Translations under genes and position numbers: made by a program | Part shown: positions 1 to 7,901 of the stretch, one piece after another | Numbering within the stretch: position 1 is the first letter of the stretch | Layout: the number at the start of each line of letters is the position of its first letter | Assembly (NCBI GenBank): GCA_035548055.1 | Contig: DASZTL010000108.1 | Location: forward strand, 1-64,000 | Length of the DNA stretch: 64,000 nt | Source: DASZTV01 sp035548055 | GTDB lineage: Bacteria > Actinomycetota > Actinomycetes > JAFAQI01 | Reading direction: 5' to 3' | Notes under the pieces: model-generated | The model's database searches: none | What the model was told of the DNA's origin: nothing | Seen by the model: the letters and a program-made list of their open reading frames with translations, nothing else

Positions 1-279
1 ACTGCGAAGCTCGCCGTGCTCGTCCACCCGTATCCGCAGGCGATCGCCGGAACGCCGACCTCGATGTCATGGGACGCCGCGTCGACGACACTTCGGTTCG
101 CCTTCACACCAAGGCGAGCGACCGGCCGGACCGACGTCTTCCTGCCGAAGCTGACCTGCAAGCATTCCTGCACAGTGAAGGTCAGCAACGGCAAGGTCGT
201 ACGACGCACCGCGCGTCACGCCTACATCGCCGCACGATCCGGCGTTCAGAGTGTGACGGTGACGGTCAGAGCGCGCTGA
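1..279 (+). CDS. C-terminal part of a GH5/endoglycosylceramidase-like glycosidase (5' end outside window)
   Basis: The frame is open from the first base and gives 92 residues before a TGA. The start of the visible part reads VHPYPQAIAGTPTSMSWD, which resembles the C-terminal beta-sandwich of GH5 endoglycosylceramidase-type hydrolases (typical wording: YPQAVAGTP followed by a 'F/SFDPATxTFxL' stretch). Two cysteines (LTCKHSCTV) could form a disulfide, consistent with a secreted enzyme. The catalytic barrel lies upstream and cannot be checked, so substrate is unknown. The family call rests on this short tail only. Confidence 0.55.
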   Translation, partial: TAKLAVLVHPYPQAIAGTPTSMSWDAASTTLRFAFTPRRATGRTDVFLPKLTCKHSCTVKVSNGKVVRRTARHAYIAARSGVQSVTVTVRAR

Positions 280-350
280 CCCGGTCCCGCTGCCCGTTTT
301 GGGACTTAGGTCACGTTGCCCTTAGCCCGGGAAAACTCCTGTGGATATCG

Positions 351-1103
351 CTAGCAAATGATGTCGTGGTCGATTCCGTGGCGGATCCACTGCGCCATCA
401 GTGCCGGACCGCCGGTGATCGACACCGGCTTGCAGTTGCTACGGGCGTTGCGCTTGCTGCCCGCACCTCCGCCCCACACCGGCGTCTTGCTGAACCGGGC
501 ACCGCCGGCAATCAGCGCCCACCAGACGGTCTGGGTATAGACACCGGCGGTGACGTGACGCTTGTGGCGCAGGTAGTTGAGCGCCCCGCGGATGATCATC
601 CGGTTGGCGGCTGTCCCCTTCGACGAGTACGCCCAGGTGTTGTCCGTCTCGACGTCGACCCACCAACGACCGCGGCCCGGCGGGCCGACCGCCGCGACGT
701 ACCGCCACGCCACCTTCGCGGCGCGCCACCCGTAGTCGTAGGCGCAGCCCACGTCGTACTTCGGCTTGCGGTCGCACGCCCGTGGTCCGCCCTGTCCCCA
801 GTTCGGGCTCTTGTGGCCCGGATTCGCGAGGTTCATGTAGTACTGCGGGCGGTAAGCGAGCGATCTCGCCCAGGCGTACTCCAGCGACAGACACGATGAC
901 GGGAAGTAGGGCCGTCCTGCGTTCACCCCGACAACCCCGAAGCTGACGTCCGTCGCAAGCGGCTGCGAGCAGCTCTGATAGCCGACATCACGGCCGACCG
1001 CGCCGCTCGGCGGATTTCCGCCGGTGCGCGCCGCTGCGTTCATGGGTACGGAGCCCGAGCCGGCCAGCGCGGCGAGAACCGCGAGGCTGACGAACCTGGC
1101 CAT
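351..1103 (-). CDS. Secreted GH25/DUF1906-like glycoside-hydrolase-fold protein
   Basis: A 250-residue protein starting with a signal peptide (MARFVSLAVLAALAGSG, then a small-residue cleavage region). The mature part contains VGYQSC, YYMNLANPGHKSPNWG, an acidic WWVDVETDNTW stretch and a GVYTQTVWW strand near residue 190. The order 'strand, DVE-T-N-W, GVYT' is what is seen in lysozyme-like TIM barrels of the GH25/DUF1906 type, where the DxE pair is catalytic. Six or more cysteines suggest disulfides outside the membrane. The ATG at 1103 is preferred because it begins the signal peptide directly; a GTG at 1124 would add seven residues. Function (peptidoglycan or other glycan) is inferred from fold only. 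Confidence 0.65.
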   Translation of the reverse strand: MARFVSLAVLAALAGSGSVPMNAAARTGGNPPSGAVGRDVGYQSCSQPLATDVSFGVVGVNAGRPYFPSSCLSLEYAWARSLAYRPQYYMNLANPGHKSPNWGQGGPRACDRKPKYDVGCAYDYGWRAAKVAWRYVAAVGPPGRGRWWVDVETDNTWAYSSKGTAANRMIIRGALNYLRHKRHVTAGVYTQTVWWALIAGGARFSKTPVWGGGAGSKRNARSNCKPVSITGGPALMAQWIRHGIDHDIIC

Positions 1104-1148
1104 TGCTGGGAGGAAAACGACCACGCTGTCCGACGCTAGCCCGGCCGG

Positions 1149-1577
1149 CTACGGGGAAAGACCACGCTCTTCCAGCCAGGCCGCGGCCCGGCGTTTGGAT
1201 GCTCTGGCCAACCACGCGTCCTGTACGACCTCGGCGAGCTCGTCGTATGTCAGCTCGCCGATGTTCGACGCGCGCAACAACACGGACGCGTGTCCATCGA
1301 AGTGCTGCGTCGTGAAGAACGGCGTGGCGTCGTCGGCGACCAGCGCTTGCTTGTCCGCTTCCGACCCAACCCAGAAGACGACCACATCGTCATACCGCTC
1401 ACGGGTGTGCGGATCGAACGCGTCCGGTCGAGGGTTGCGAAAGAAGATGAATGACTTGCCGCCGACCTGGTAGACCGGGTTCGGGCTCGCCTCGTCCCAC
1501 ACGGTGGTGAAGGGCATCGCTCTTGCGAGGTCGTGAATGTCCTCGACGCGCGCACGTCGCGACCGGCGCGCGCTCAT
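1149..1577 (-). CDS. MmcQ/YjbR family protein
   Basis: 142 residues. The pattern 'VEDIHDLARAMPFTT...GKSFIFFR' followed by 'DDVVVFWVGSEADKQALVADD', 'PFFTTQHFDGHASVLLR' and a final 'LTYDELAEVVQDAWLARASKR' helix is the usual layout of the YjbR/MmcQ family, a cyanophage-type double-wing fold of uncertain role sometimes described as DNA-binding. Length (about 120-140 aa) is normal. It lies just downstream of a possible small ORF on the same strand. No partner in the neighbourhood suggests a pathway. Confidence 0.75.
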   Translation of the reverse strand: MSARRSRRARVEDIHDLARAMPFTTVWDEASPNPVYQVGGKSFIFFRNPRPDAFDPHTRERYDDVVVFWVGSEADKQALVADDATPFFTTQHFDGHASVLLRASNIGELTYDELAEVVQDAWLARASKRRAAAWLEERGLSP

Positions 1578-1581
1578 GCGG

Positions 1582-1752
1582 CTACTTGTAGACGCCGCAG
1601 CGGCGGCACTTGGTCCGACGGAACAACCGCGTCATCCACTCGTGGCCCGGCCCGGAGATGCACGCGATGACCGATGCGGCCCGAACGTCGTCGTCAGTAC
1701 GCATCCGCCACATCGGACCGTCGACAAGACGCCCGACGTCGCTGCGACCCAT
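1582..1752 (-). CDS. Possible small hypothetical protein with a C-terminal CxxC
   Basis: A 56-residue reading frame beginning at an ATG (MGRSDVGRLVDG...) and ending CRRCGVYK. It ends four bases before the MmcQ/YjbR gene on the same strand, so the two could be co-transcribed. The frame can be extended upstream to 1815 but the extension has no supporting signal. The arginine-rich, cysteine-pair tail is compatible with a small zinc-binding protein. I do not recognise a family, and a chance ORF in GC-rich DNA remains possible. Confidence 0.35.
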   Translation of the reverse strand: MGRSDVGRLVDGPMWRMRTDDDVRAASVIACISGPGHEWMTRLFRRTKCRRCGVYK

Positions 1753-1887
1753 GTCCCGCACCGTTCCCCCTACTTGCAAACGCCCACGCTGGCGCAAAGA
1801 TGAAGGGGAAGGCATCCATCATCCCTGGCGCCGTCGCCGGACAGTCAATAGCCCCCCGGTGTGTCCAACGACGCAGCGGGACGGTGG

Positions 1888-2988
1888 TCACGAGACGAGC
1901 GCTGCCTCGGGGATCTCCATCGGCTCAGGGGCCAGGCTTCGCAGCAACGAGGACCGGCCTTCGCGCCACGCCTCGAGCACATACGTAGCGAACTGTCGCT
2001 CCGACCACATCAGCGCCTCTGCGCCCCAGAGCACGGTCGGCGCCGCGCCGGGCTGCTGGGCGACCAGACCGCCGGCCAACCCGTCCGCGGCGACCTGGGC
2101 GTGATGGGCATCGGCAACCACGTGGACGTCGAAGAAGTGGCACGCATCCTGCGGCGCCTCCAAGCGACGCAACGCCGCGGAGTACGCCGACATCGGCGCC
2201 ACCGAGCTCATCTCGAAGCCGGCGAGGTGTCCGATCAGCGCTGGCGTCCAACGGCGATGCAACCCGAACAGCGACGCGAGGTTCACCGTCGCGAGCGTCA
2301 CCCCCGGCAGCTGCGACAGGTAGAAGCCGTAACGAGTGTCGAGGCCGAGCAACGAGAGCGTCAGCGCGTACAGGTTCTGGTGGACATCGCGCTCCGCGCC
2401 GTCGCCGTACTCGCCTTGTTGAATCTCGGCGAGCGCCGCCTTCGGCCGGCCGCCGAGCCGCGGCAGCGCCCAGGTATGCGGATCGGCTTCCTTCAGCTGC
2501 CATGCGCTGCGATGGATGCAGACTTCGCGAATCTGTTCCCAGGTCGCCTCCTGCTCGCAGAACGCCGACAGGGCCGGCCCGTCACCGCTGTCGGTCAGCT
2601 CACGGAGGGCCACCGCGATGTCATCGACCTTCTCGCGCATCGGCACCTCGTCGCGCAGCCGGTCGAGAAAACGACGCTCGATCTCGGCCCGACCGGTGAG
2701 CAGCATCGGCGCCCACTCCCAGTCGTCGTCGACGCCGGCAATGCCTCGGTAGTGCAGCTCGTACAGGAGATAAAGAGCGAGCGCGCTGTCGTCGCCCGTC
2801 ACCGGGTCGTCCTCCGCCGCGGGGACGGCGAAGCACCGGCCGGGCGGACGGCTGAGGGTGTCGGCGACCCACTCCGACAAGGGCCCGCGGGCCGGCGGCA
2901 GCGTCGCGCGACAGTGGTCGATCACCGAGGGCACGTCACCGTAAGCCTGCATGGGGGTGAGGGTCACCCCGGTGTACTTCCCCGTCAC
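1888..2988 (-). CDS. Iron-containing redox enzyme family protein (haem-oxygenase-like diiron oxidase fold)
   Basis: 366 residues. An all-helical protein with candidate metal ligands in the spacing of haem-oxygenase-like diiron proteins: LYLLYELHYRG (E,H; about residue 75), QQGEYGDG (E; about 195) and FFDVHVVADAHH (D,H,H; about residue 300). Family members oxidise fatty acids or amino-acid-derived substrates with Fe and O2, but most are uncharacterised. The first 40 residues lack obvious ligands. It is transcribed away from the membrane protein at 3147, with 158 bp between them. The substrate cannot be inferred from context. Confidence 0.7.
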   Translation of the reverse strand: MTGKYTGVTLTPMQAYGDVPSVIDHCRATLPPARGPLSEWVADTLSRPPGRCFAVPAAEDDPVTGDDSALALYLLYELHYRGIAGVDDDWEWAPMLLTGRAEIERRFLDRLRDEVPMREKVDDIAVALRELTDSGDGPALSAFCEQEATWEQIREVCIHRSAWQLKEADPHTWALPRLGGRPKAALAEIQQGEYGDGAERDVHQNLYALTLSLLGLDTRYGFYLSQLPGVTLATVNLASLFGLHRRWTPALIGHLAGFEMSSVAPMSAYSAALRRLEAPQDACHFFDVHVVADAHHAQVAADGLAGGLVAQQPGAAPTVLWGAEALMWSERQFATYVLEAWREGRSSLLRSLAPEPMEIPEAALVS

Positions 2989-3146
2989 CTTCCATGCGAA
3001 TCCCGCCCGCGTGACCTACGCGACGCCAGTGGCGGGCGTTTCCAGGGTTGCCCCAGCCCGTTCAGGTGGCTTTCACCTTGAGATCAGCCGCCTCAGCGAC
3101 ACTGGATCGACGGCACGATGCCGCGAACCAGCTACCCGAGGGACCG

Positions 3147-4187
3147 ATGCGATCGCGCCGCCTGCTCGTCGTGACCCAGGTCGCGGTGCTGGGCGTCGTG
3201 ATCTGGCTGCTTATCGTCCCCAAGCTGCGCGGGTCCTCCGCCGCCCTGCCATTGCTCTGGGATCTCGATGGGCCGTGGGTGCCGATCGCGCTCGTCGCCG
3301 AGCTTGGTTCGCTGCTCGCCTACACGCTCACCACTCGGGCGATGCTCACAACGGCCGTCAGGCCGCCGTACCGGAGAGTTGCCTGCATCGATCTGAGCTC
3401 CATCGCGCTTGGTCACTGCCTGCCCGACGGCGGAGCGGCGGGTACGGCGCTGAGCTGGCGGTTGCTCGTCAAGAACGGTGTTCCCGGCGGCGAGGCGGCT
3501 TTCGCGAAGCTTGCGCAGGGCCTGGGCTCCGCGGTCATGCTCTACTCCCTCCTCTTCACTGCACTCGTCGTGGGCGGCTACGACGGCGGCTACACGAAGT
3601 GGACGATCGCACCGCTTGCCCTCGCCGTCATCGCGCTGACCGTGGCCGCATTGCTGATCGTGTCGCTGCGGCGCCCCTGGCTTCGCGAGCGGACAGCAGC
3701 GAGGATCGCGCGCATTCCCCGCGTCGGCGGGCGGCTCGCCCACCGGGCTGCGCACCTCTACGCGTCCCACCTCGACAGTCACGTCCGGACTGCGTTCCGG
3801 GACCGCCGACGCATGGCGCAGGCACTTGGCTGGTCGATGACGAACTGGACGCTCGACTTCGTCGCGCTCTATGCCGCGCTCACCGCCTTCGACGCCGACG
3901 TCCGGCTCGAAGGCGTTGCCGTCGCGTTCGCCATCGCGTGCTTCGGCACCTGGCTGCCGATCACGCCGAGCGGCCTCGGCGTGACGGAGGGGCTGATGAT
4001 TCCGGCGCTCATCGCCTTCGGTACGACGCAGCCCGCTGCAGTTCTCGGCGTACTGACCTGGCGGGCGATCGCGTACTGGCTTCCGATCCCGATCGGCGCC
4101 GTCGCTTACACCGCGCTTCGCCTCGACCGAAGGATGGCGTCGGGCACCGGTCCCCCGCCATTCATCGGAGCGATCTCCCCGAAGTAG
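3147..4187 (+). CDS. YbhN/AglD-type lysylphosphatidylglycerol synthase transmembrane-region protein
   Basis: 346 residues with about eight hydrophobic segments (first: VVTQVAVLGVVIWLLIV). Conserved family signatures are present: a SIALGHCLPDGGAAGTALSWRLL region near residue 95 and the late FGTWLPITPSGLGVTEGLM motif, diagnostic of the UPF0104/YbhN/AglD superfamily (flippase domain of MprF). These proteins are inner-membrane and are thought to move lipid or glycolipid substrates. The ATG at 3147 is chosen because GAGGGA precedes it by a few bases and the first transmembrane helix follows at once; an upstream in-frame start at 3048 has no such support. The stop lies inside one arm of a 17-bp inverted repeat. 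Confidence 0.8.
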   Translation: MRSRRLLVVTQVAVLGVVIWLLIVPKLRGSSAALPLLWDLDGPWVPIALVAELGSLLAYTLTTRAMLTTAVRPPYRRVACIDLSSIALGHCLPDGGAAGTALSWRLLVKNGVPGGEAAFAKLAQGLGSAVMLYSLLFTALVVGGYDGGYTKWTIAPLALAVIALTVAALLIVSLRRPWLRERTAARIARIPRVGGRLAHRAAHLYASHLDSHVRTAFRDRRRMAQALGWSMTNWTLDFVALYAALTAFDADVRLEGVAVAFAIACFGTWLPITPSGLGVTEGLMIPALIAFGTTQPAAVLGVLTWRAIAYWLPIPIGAVAYTALRLDRRMASGTGPPPFIGAISPK

Positions 4188-4263
4188 CACATGTTGCCCG
4201 TCTCGAATCGGACAACGAGCCCAGAAGGGGCTTGCACGCCGTACATCATGTGCTACTTCGGGG
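4177..4263. repeat. 17-bp perfect inverted repeat with internal hairpins between convergent genes
   Basis: CCCCGAAGTAGCACATG at 4177-4193 is matched exactly by its reverse complement at 4247-4263. The 53-base interior can itself fold into two shorter stems: TTG/CAA plus CCG/CGG around 4194-4215, and AGCCC/GGGCT at 4218-4232. The left arm contains the stop codon of the upstream membrane protein, and the element sits between that gene and the oppositely directed LOG-type gene, so a bidirectional terminator is one reading. No T-run follows. A structured RNA or a mobile-element remnant are alternatives. Confidence 0.6.
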
Positions 4264-4297
4264 TCGAAGGCGCTTCCGGAAGCGTTCGAGGGGTGCG

Positions 4298-4879
4298 CTA
4301 TCGCTCGGAGCGGTCGAGCCACTTGTCGAGGTGCTCGGGCGTCCACGCAGCGAGCTTGTCGAGCAAAACCCCGGGGTCCGTCTCGTCGATGATGAGGGCG
4401 CGGTGCTCGGCGCGGACGAATCGCTGATCCACGGCATGGTCGAGAACCGCCCGCAGCGGATCGAAGTATCGGTTCACGTCGAGGATCCCGCACGGTTTGG
4501 AATGGACTCCGAGCTGCGTCCAAGTGACCGCTTCGAAGAACTCCTCGAACGTCCCGAACCCACCGGGAAGCATCACGACACAGTCGCTGGCGTCGGCCAT
4601 TGCCGCTTTCCGCTCATGCATCGTTTCCACGATCAACAACTCGGTCAGGTCGCGGTGCGCGAGCTCCTTCGCTTCGAGTGCACCGGTGATCACCCCGAGC
4701 ACCTCGCCGCCGGCACTCAGCGCTGCGTCCGCTACGACTCCCATGAGGCCGACGCGCCCACCGCCGTACACCAATCGCAGGCCACGGCGACCGAGTGCCT
4801 CGCCCAGTGCGAGGGCGGCAGCTTCGAATGCGGGATCGGCACCGAGGTTGGATCCACAGAACACACAAATCGAACGCAC
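4298..4879 (-). CDS. LOG family protein (TIGR00730 Rossmann-fold nucleotide hydrolase)
   Basis: 193 residues starting MRSICVFCGSNLG. It carries the two hallmark motifs of LOG/YvdD proteins: VYGGGRVGLMG (residues about 37-47) and MLPGGFGTFEEFFE (about 102-115), the latter holding the Arg/Glu active-site region. The family cleaves cytokinin riboside 5'-monophosphates, or related nucleotides, to base and ribose phosphate. Length is normal and the gene looks intact. It is cytoplasmic and divergent from the methyltransferase at 4982. In bacteria the physiological substrate is often unknown. Confidence 0.88.
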   Translation of the reverse strand: MRSICVFCGSNLGADPAFEAAALALGEALGRRGLRLVYGGGRVGLMGVVADAALSAGGEVLGVITGALEAKELAHRDLTELLIVETMHERKAAMADASDCVVMLPGGFGTFEEFFEAVTWTQLGVHSKPCGILDVNRYFDPLRAVLDHAVDQRFVRAEHRALIIDETDPGVLLDKLAAWTPEHLDKWLDRSER

Positions 4880-4981
4880 CGCGCGACGCTATCCGTACCT
4901 TCGCTCGATCGGACCGTCGACAAATCGCGCCCCGATCCCGCTGACCCTCTCGCGTGGCAGCCGGTCTATCGTGCGCTGACG

Positions 4982-5638
4982 ATGTCCGCCTCGACCACTG
5001 ATGCGGCCACCCGCGCGGCGTGGGACGCGATCGCCCAGCAGTACGGGCTTCTGCTGCCGGACATGTCAGCTGAGGCGCCGTTGGACCGCGCGGTCCTCGC
5101 GGCCTACGCGGAGATGTTGGCCGACGACAGATCGGGGACCGTCGCTGACGTCGGCTGCGGCACCGGCCGTGTCACCAGACATTTGCGTGACGCGGGCCTG
5201 CAGATGGTCGGCCTCGATCTCTCCCCACACATGGTTGCCGCGGCCAGAACCGCGCACCCGGAGCTTCCCTTCGCAGCCGCACACGCTGCGGCACTGCCGG
5301 TGCGCTCTGCTGTTCTGCGAGGGCTCGTCGCCTGGTACTCGATCATCAACACGCCGACGACCTCCTTACCGTCGACGTTCTCCGAGTTTGCACGTGTAAC
5401 GCGACCAGGCGCTCCGGTTCTTCTCGCCTTTCAGAGCGGCGAAGGTCAGGTGGTCGAGCGCACCACCTCCTATGGCCTGCCCGTGACTCTCACCTATTAC
5501 CGCCACAGTGCCGAGGCAACGGCTGACGCTCTCATCGCCGCCGGATTCAGCCTGTATGCATCGGTGACTCGCGCTGCGGCACTTCCGTTTGAGTCCACAA
5601 CCCAGACGGTTCTGCTCGCTCACCGCAACGAGCTCTAG
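4982..5638 (+). CDS. Class I SAM-dependent methyltransferase
   Basis: 218 residues. Motif I VADVGCGTGRVTRHL (about residue 50), the acidic post-I loop LDLSPHMVAAAR, and a later RPGAPVLLAFQSGE strand are those of a Rossmann-fold methyltransferase of the UbiE/Methyltransf_11 type. The reading frame is open far upstream, but ATG 4982 fits the family's N-terminus (TRAAWDAIAQQY). The acceptor substrate is not evident and the neighbours give no pathway clue. Confidence 0.82.
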   Translation: MSASTTDAATRAAWDAIAQQYGLLLPDMSAEAPLDRAVLAAYAEMLADDRSGTVADVGCGTGRVTRHLRDAGLQMVGLDLSPHMVAAARTAHPELPFAAAHAAALPVRSAVLRGLVAWYSIINTPTTSLPSTFSEFARVTRPGAPVLLAFQSGEGQVVERTTSYGLPVTLTYYRHSAEATADALIAAGFSLYASVTRAAALPFESTTQTVLLAHRNEL

Positions 5639-5843
5639 GTGCCGTTCGCGCGTGCTTACGTCCGCCGGAGGTGCCGGTTAGATCGGTTGCGCGCCGTCGC
5701 CGGCCATCAAGGGCGTTACGTCGCGCTGCACGCCGCGGCCGACGACCTCTCTAGCCGAGATACCTGCGTCGACCGGGAGGTGCCGGCCTAGGTCGCGCAC
5801 CGGCGCCGCCGGGACGCCGGCAGTGCGGTGACATGCTCGAAAG
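5639..5843. other. Intergenic region carrying two copies of a short dispersed repeat
   Basis: 205 bp between the methyltransferase and the SCO4848-like gene. No convincing ORF is present. Two related sequences occur here: AGGTGCCGGTTAGATCGG at 5669-5686 and AGGTGCCGGCCTAGGTCGCG at 5778-5797. A third close relative lies at 15518-15537. Apart from these I see no clear promoter or terminator. Confidence 0.45.
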
Positions 5844-6077
5844 ATGCTGCTGACGAGACGCTGGTCGATCTTCCTAGTGGCCTTCGGTGTGTTCTCGTGG
5901 GTCATCTGGGTCACGTTCATCAAGAACGTGGCGGACGACCCGCGGTCCTTCACCGGCCACCGGCCGCACGCGTTCTTCGTCGTACACCTGATCTTGAGCC
6001 TGGTCTCGATCGCGCTCGGCACGGTGATCGGCTGGCTGGGCTGGAAGGGCATGCGCGCCTCCGCCAGCGAATCCTGA
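5844..6077 (+). CDS. SCO4848 family small membrane protein
   Basis: 77 residues with two predicted transmembrane helices (SIFLVAFGVFSWVIWVTFI, and AFFVVHLILSLVSIALGTVIG) separated by a short polar loop. The pattern FGVFSWVIWVTFIKNV...D-R-F and the second helix running into a WLGWKG end match the actinobacterial SCO4848 family, whose function is unknown. The whole protein is membrane, with a short charged tail. No operon partner is evident; the next gene starts 45 bp later. Confidence 0.8.
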   Translation: MLLTRRWSIFLVAFGVFSWVIWVTFIKNVADDPRSFTGHRPHAFFVVHLILSLVSIALGTVIGWLGWKGMRASASES

Positions 6078-6122
6078 CGGCGGAGGAGGGCAACCGCAAT
6101 AGAGACGCGCGAAGATCCGTGC

Positions 6123-6563
6123 ATGTCTGTGATCCGGCGCTTCGACCATGTGGGCATCACCGTCGCCGATCTCGACGCGGTGTCGGACTTCTTCGTCGCT
6201 CTCGGTTTCGAAGTCGAGGGACGCATGTTCCTCGAGGGCGACTTCATCGACACCGTCATCGGCGTTCCGGACTCCCACACCGAGATGGTGATGCTGAAGC
6301 CACCCGACGACGGGACCCGGCTCGAGGTGACCAGATTCATCCACCCGGACCACACACCGGGTACTCCCGATGCGATGGCGACTCGGCTCGGGATCAGCAA
6401 CGTGTCGTTCGAGGTGGAGGGCTTGCGGTCGATCGTCGACCGGCTCGCTGCAGACGGTTACGGCCTGATCGGTGGCGTCGGCGAGTACGAGGGCACCTGG
6501 CGCATGGCATCCGTCCGCGGACCGGAGGGCATCATCGTCAACCTCGCCGAGCGAATCGACTGA
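6123..6563 (+). CDS. VOC family (glyoxalase/bleomycin-resistance fold) protein
   Basis: 146 residues. It begins with a typical VOC first strand and ligand, RRFDHVGITVADLDAVSDFF (His near residue 9), and ends with an EGTWRMASVRGPEGIIVNLAE strand carrying the last glutamate. Such proteins bind a divalent metal with H/E ligands and act as lyases, dioxygenases or resistance proteins. It has a single full VOC unit of two beta-alpha-beta modules. The specific reaction cannot be read from sequence. Confidence 0.85.
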   Translation: MSVIRRFDHVGITVADLDAVSDFFVALGFEVEGRMFLEGDFIDTVIGVPDSHTEMVMLKPPDDGTRLEVTRFIHPDHTPGTPDAMATRLGISNVSFEVEGLRSIVDRLAADGYGLIGGVGEYEGTWRMASVRGPEGIIVNLAERID

Positions 6564-6566
6564 CAG

Positions 6567-7460
6567 CTACAGGCGGGCTCGCTCGGCGAGACCGGACGCA
6601 GCCGAGCCGTCGTCGAACGCCTTGATCAATCCGTCCTGCACGAACGACGCGATCAACCGACCGGACTCGTCGCGGATCTGCCCACGCACGTAGCTCATCC
6701 CCGCGCCGACCGCTGTGCTCTCGTGGTCGTAGAGGATCCAGCCCTCCCACGCGATCGGGTCGTGGAAGGTGATGTCGATCGCCATCACCGCGGTCGACAC
6801 AGTCTTGTGCGACATCGCCGTACCGATGCCGGCATGACCGCGCATCGTCGCCGAGATCGACAGGTGCCCGGTGAAGTGCGCGAGCAGCGCGCGCTGCAGG
6901 TCGTCACGGACCGGGATCGGGTCGTAGTGCAGCCACGCCTCCAGGCGGGGCGGTCCGACCTCGTCGGGATCGTTCGGGTCCACGACGTCGACCAGGCGGA
7001 GCTCACGCCCCGGCAGCGGCATGTCATACGGAATCGCCGTGGCGGGAGAGCTCGCCGGCGGCTGAACGGGATGCCGGACGACGTCAGCTACCGGAGTGTC
7101 GAGCAGGACCGTGACCACGCCGTTTGTGCGATCACCTTGCGCCACCGTGACGACAACCGTCGTGAACGCCCTACCGACATGAATGACGTCAACGCCGAAG
7201 TCGATGAGCGCCTCGGCGCGGATCGGGCGGCAGAAGACACCACTCGCTCGGCGTACGACCTTCCCGCTGTTTGAATCGAGCGAAGCGGACTTCGTCGCCG
7301 CAACGATCGCCTGCGCGAGAGCTTGGCTCGCATCGATCAGGTCACGGTCCCCCGCGTCGCTGTTGCCGCGATACGCGTAAGGCCCGAGTTGCTCGACATC
7401 GAAGACGTCGAGCAGGTTCACAAGTGTCGATTCCCGTGATCTTGGGGAAGCAGCGGTCAT
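6567..7460 (-). CDS. Acyl-CoA thioesterase II family protein (TesB-like double hotdog)
   Basis: 297 residues. The N-terminal half has LLDVFDVEQLGPYAYRGNS...SQALAQAIVAATKS, and the C-terminal half has SHKTVSTAVMAIDITFHDP...WILYDHESTAVGAGMSYVRGQI. The 'LxYDHEStxxGxGxxxxRGxI' block and the upstream hotdog strands are characteristic of TesB-type thioesterases (hydrolysis of acyl-CoA to free acid and CoA). ATG 7460 begins four bases after the stop of the DUF427 gene on the same strand, so the two are probably co-transcribed. The frame stays open further upstream but only as antisense to DUF427. Confidence 0.83.
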   Translation of the reverse strand: MTAASPRSRESTLVNLLDVFDVEQLGPYAYRGNSDAGDRDLIDASQALAQAIVAATKSASLDSNSGKVVRRASGVFCRPIRAEALIDFGVDVIHVGRAFTTVVVTVAQGDRTNGVVTVLLDTPVADVVRHPVQPPASSPATAIPYDMPLPGRELRLVDVVDPNDPDEVGPPRLEAWLHYDPIPVRDDLQRALLAHFTGHLSISATMRGHAGIGTAMSHKTVSTAVMAIDITFHDPIAWEGWILYDHESTAVGAGMSYVRGQIRDESGRLIASFVQDGLIKAFDDGSAASGLAERARL

Positions 7461-7464
7461 GTGC

Positions 7465-7860
7465 TCAGCGCTGGTAGCCGACGACAGCCGGGTTCGCGAC
7501 ACCGATCTCGACGCTGACGCGGTCTTGGTAGAACGCGACGTGTCCGGCGATCTGCGCGACCTGCGGGTACGGATCCCGATAGGTCCACGCAACCGGCTCC
7601 TCGCCGTCGGCGAGTCGCCAGTGCGACGCATATCCCTTGTAGGGGCAGCGCGTGGTGTGGTCAATCTCAGCGAGCAGGGTGAAATCGACGTCCGCCTCGG
7701 GGACGTAGACGACGATGCCGTGGTCCTGCTCGTCGATGAGCAACGGCGAGGAGGTGCACGCGATCACGCGATCCCCCGACCGCACTGTCACGACGTTGCG
7801 GCGGCGCAGTACGTCGACGCGGTAGTCGGGCCGGTCGGCGTACCCGGACGGTTCGCTCAC
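7465..7860 (-). CDS. DUF427 domain protein
   Basis: 131 residues from a GTG at 7860 preceded by GAGG at proper spacing; the frame is open to 7920 but lacks such a site. The core includes DYRVDVLRRRNVVTVRSGDRVIA, the TTRCPYKGYASHW signature and AWTYRDPYPQVAQIAGHVAFY, all typical of DUF427, a small beta-rich domain of unknown role common in actinobacteria. It forms an apparent two-gene unit with the thioesterase downstream. Only 41 bp separate it from the divergent ABM gene. Confidence 0.82.
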   Translation of the reverse strand: MSEPSGYADRPDYRVDVLRRRNVVTVRSGDRVIACTSSPLLIDEQDHGIVVYVPEADVDFTLLAEIDHTTRCPYKGYASHWRLADGEEPVAWTYRDPYPQVAQIAGHVAFYQDRVSVEIGVANPAVVGYQR

Positions 7861-7901
7861 AGCAAGTGCCTCATCTCGCAACCGACTCGTAAGGTGTCGG
7901 C

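Noticed and set aside
4194..4246. A tRNA-like T-loop inside the 17-bp inverted repeat
   Set aside because: The seven-base loop is there, but no acceptor, D or anticodon stems of the right lengths are present.
2951..5638. A continuous 895-codon plus-strand frame
   Set aside because: Only its last 218 codons (from 4982) look like a methyltransferase; the rest is a shadow of the flippase-like and LOG-type genes in GC-rich DNA.
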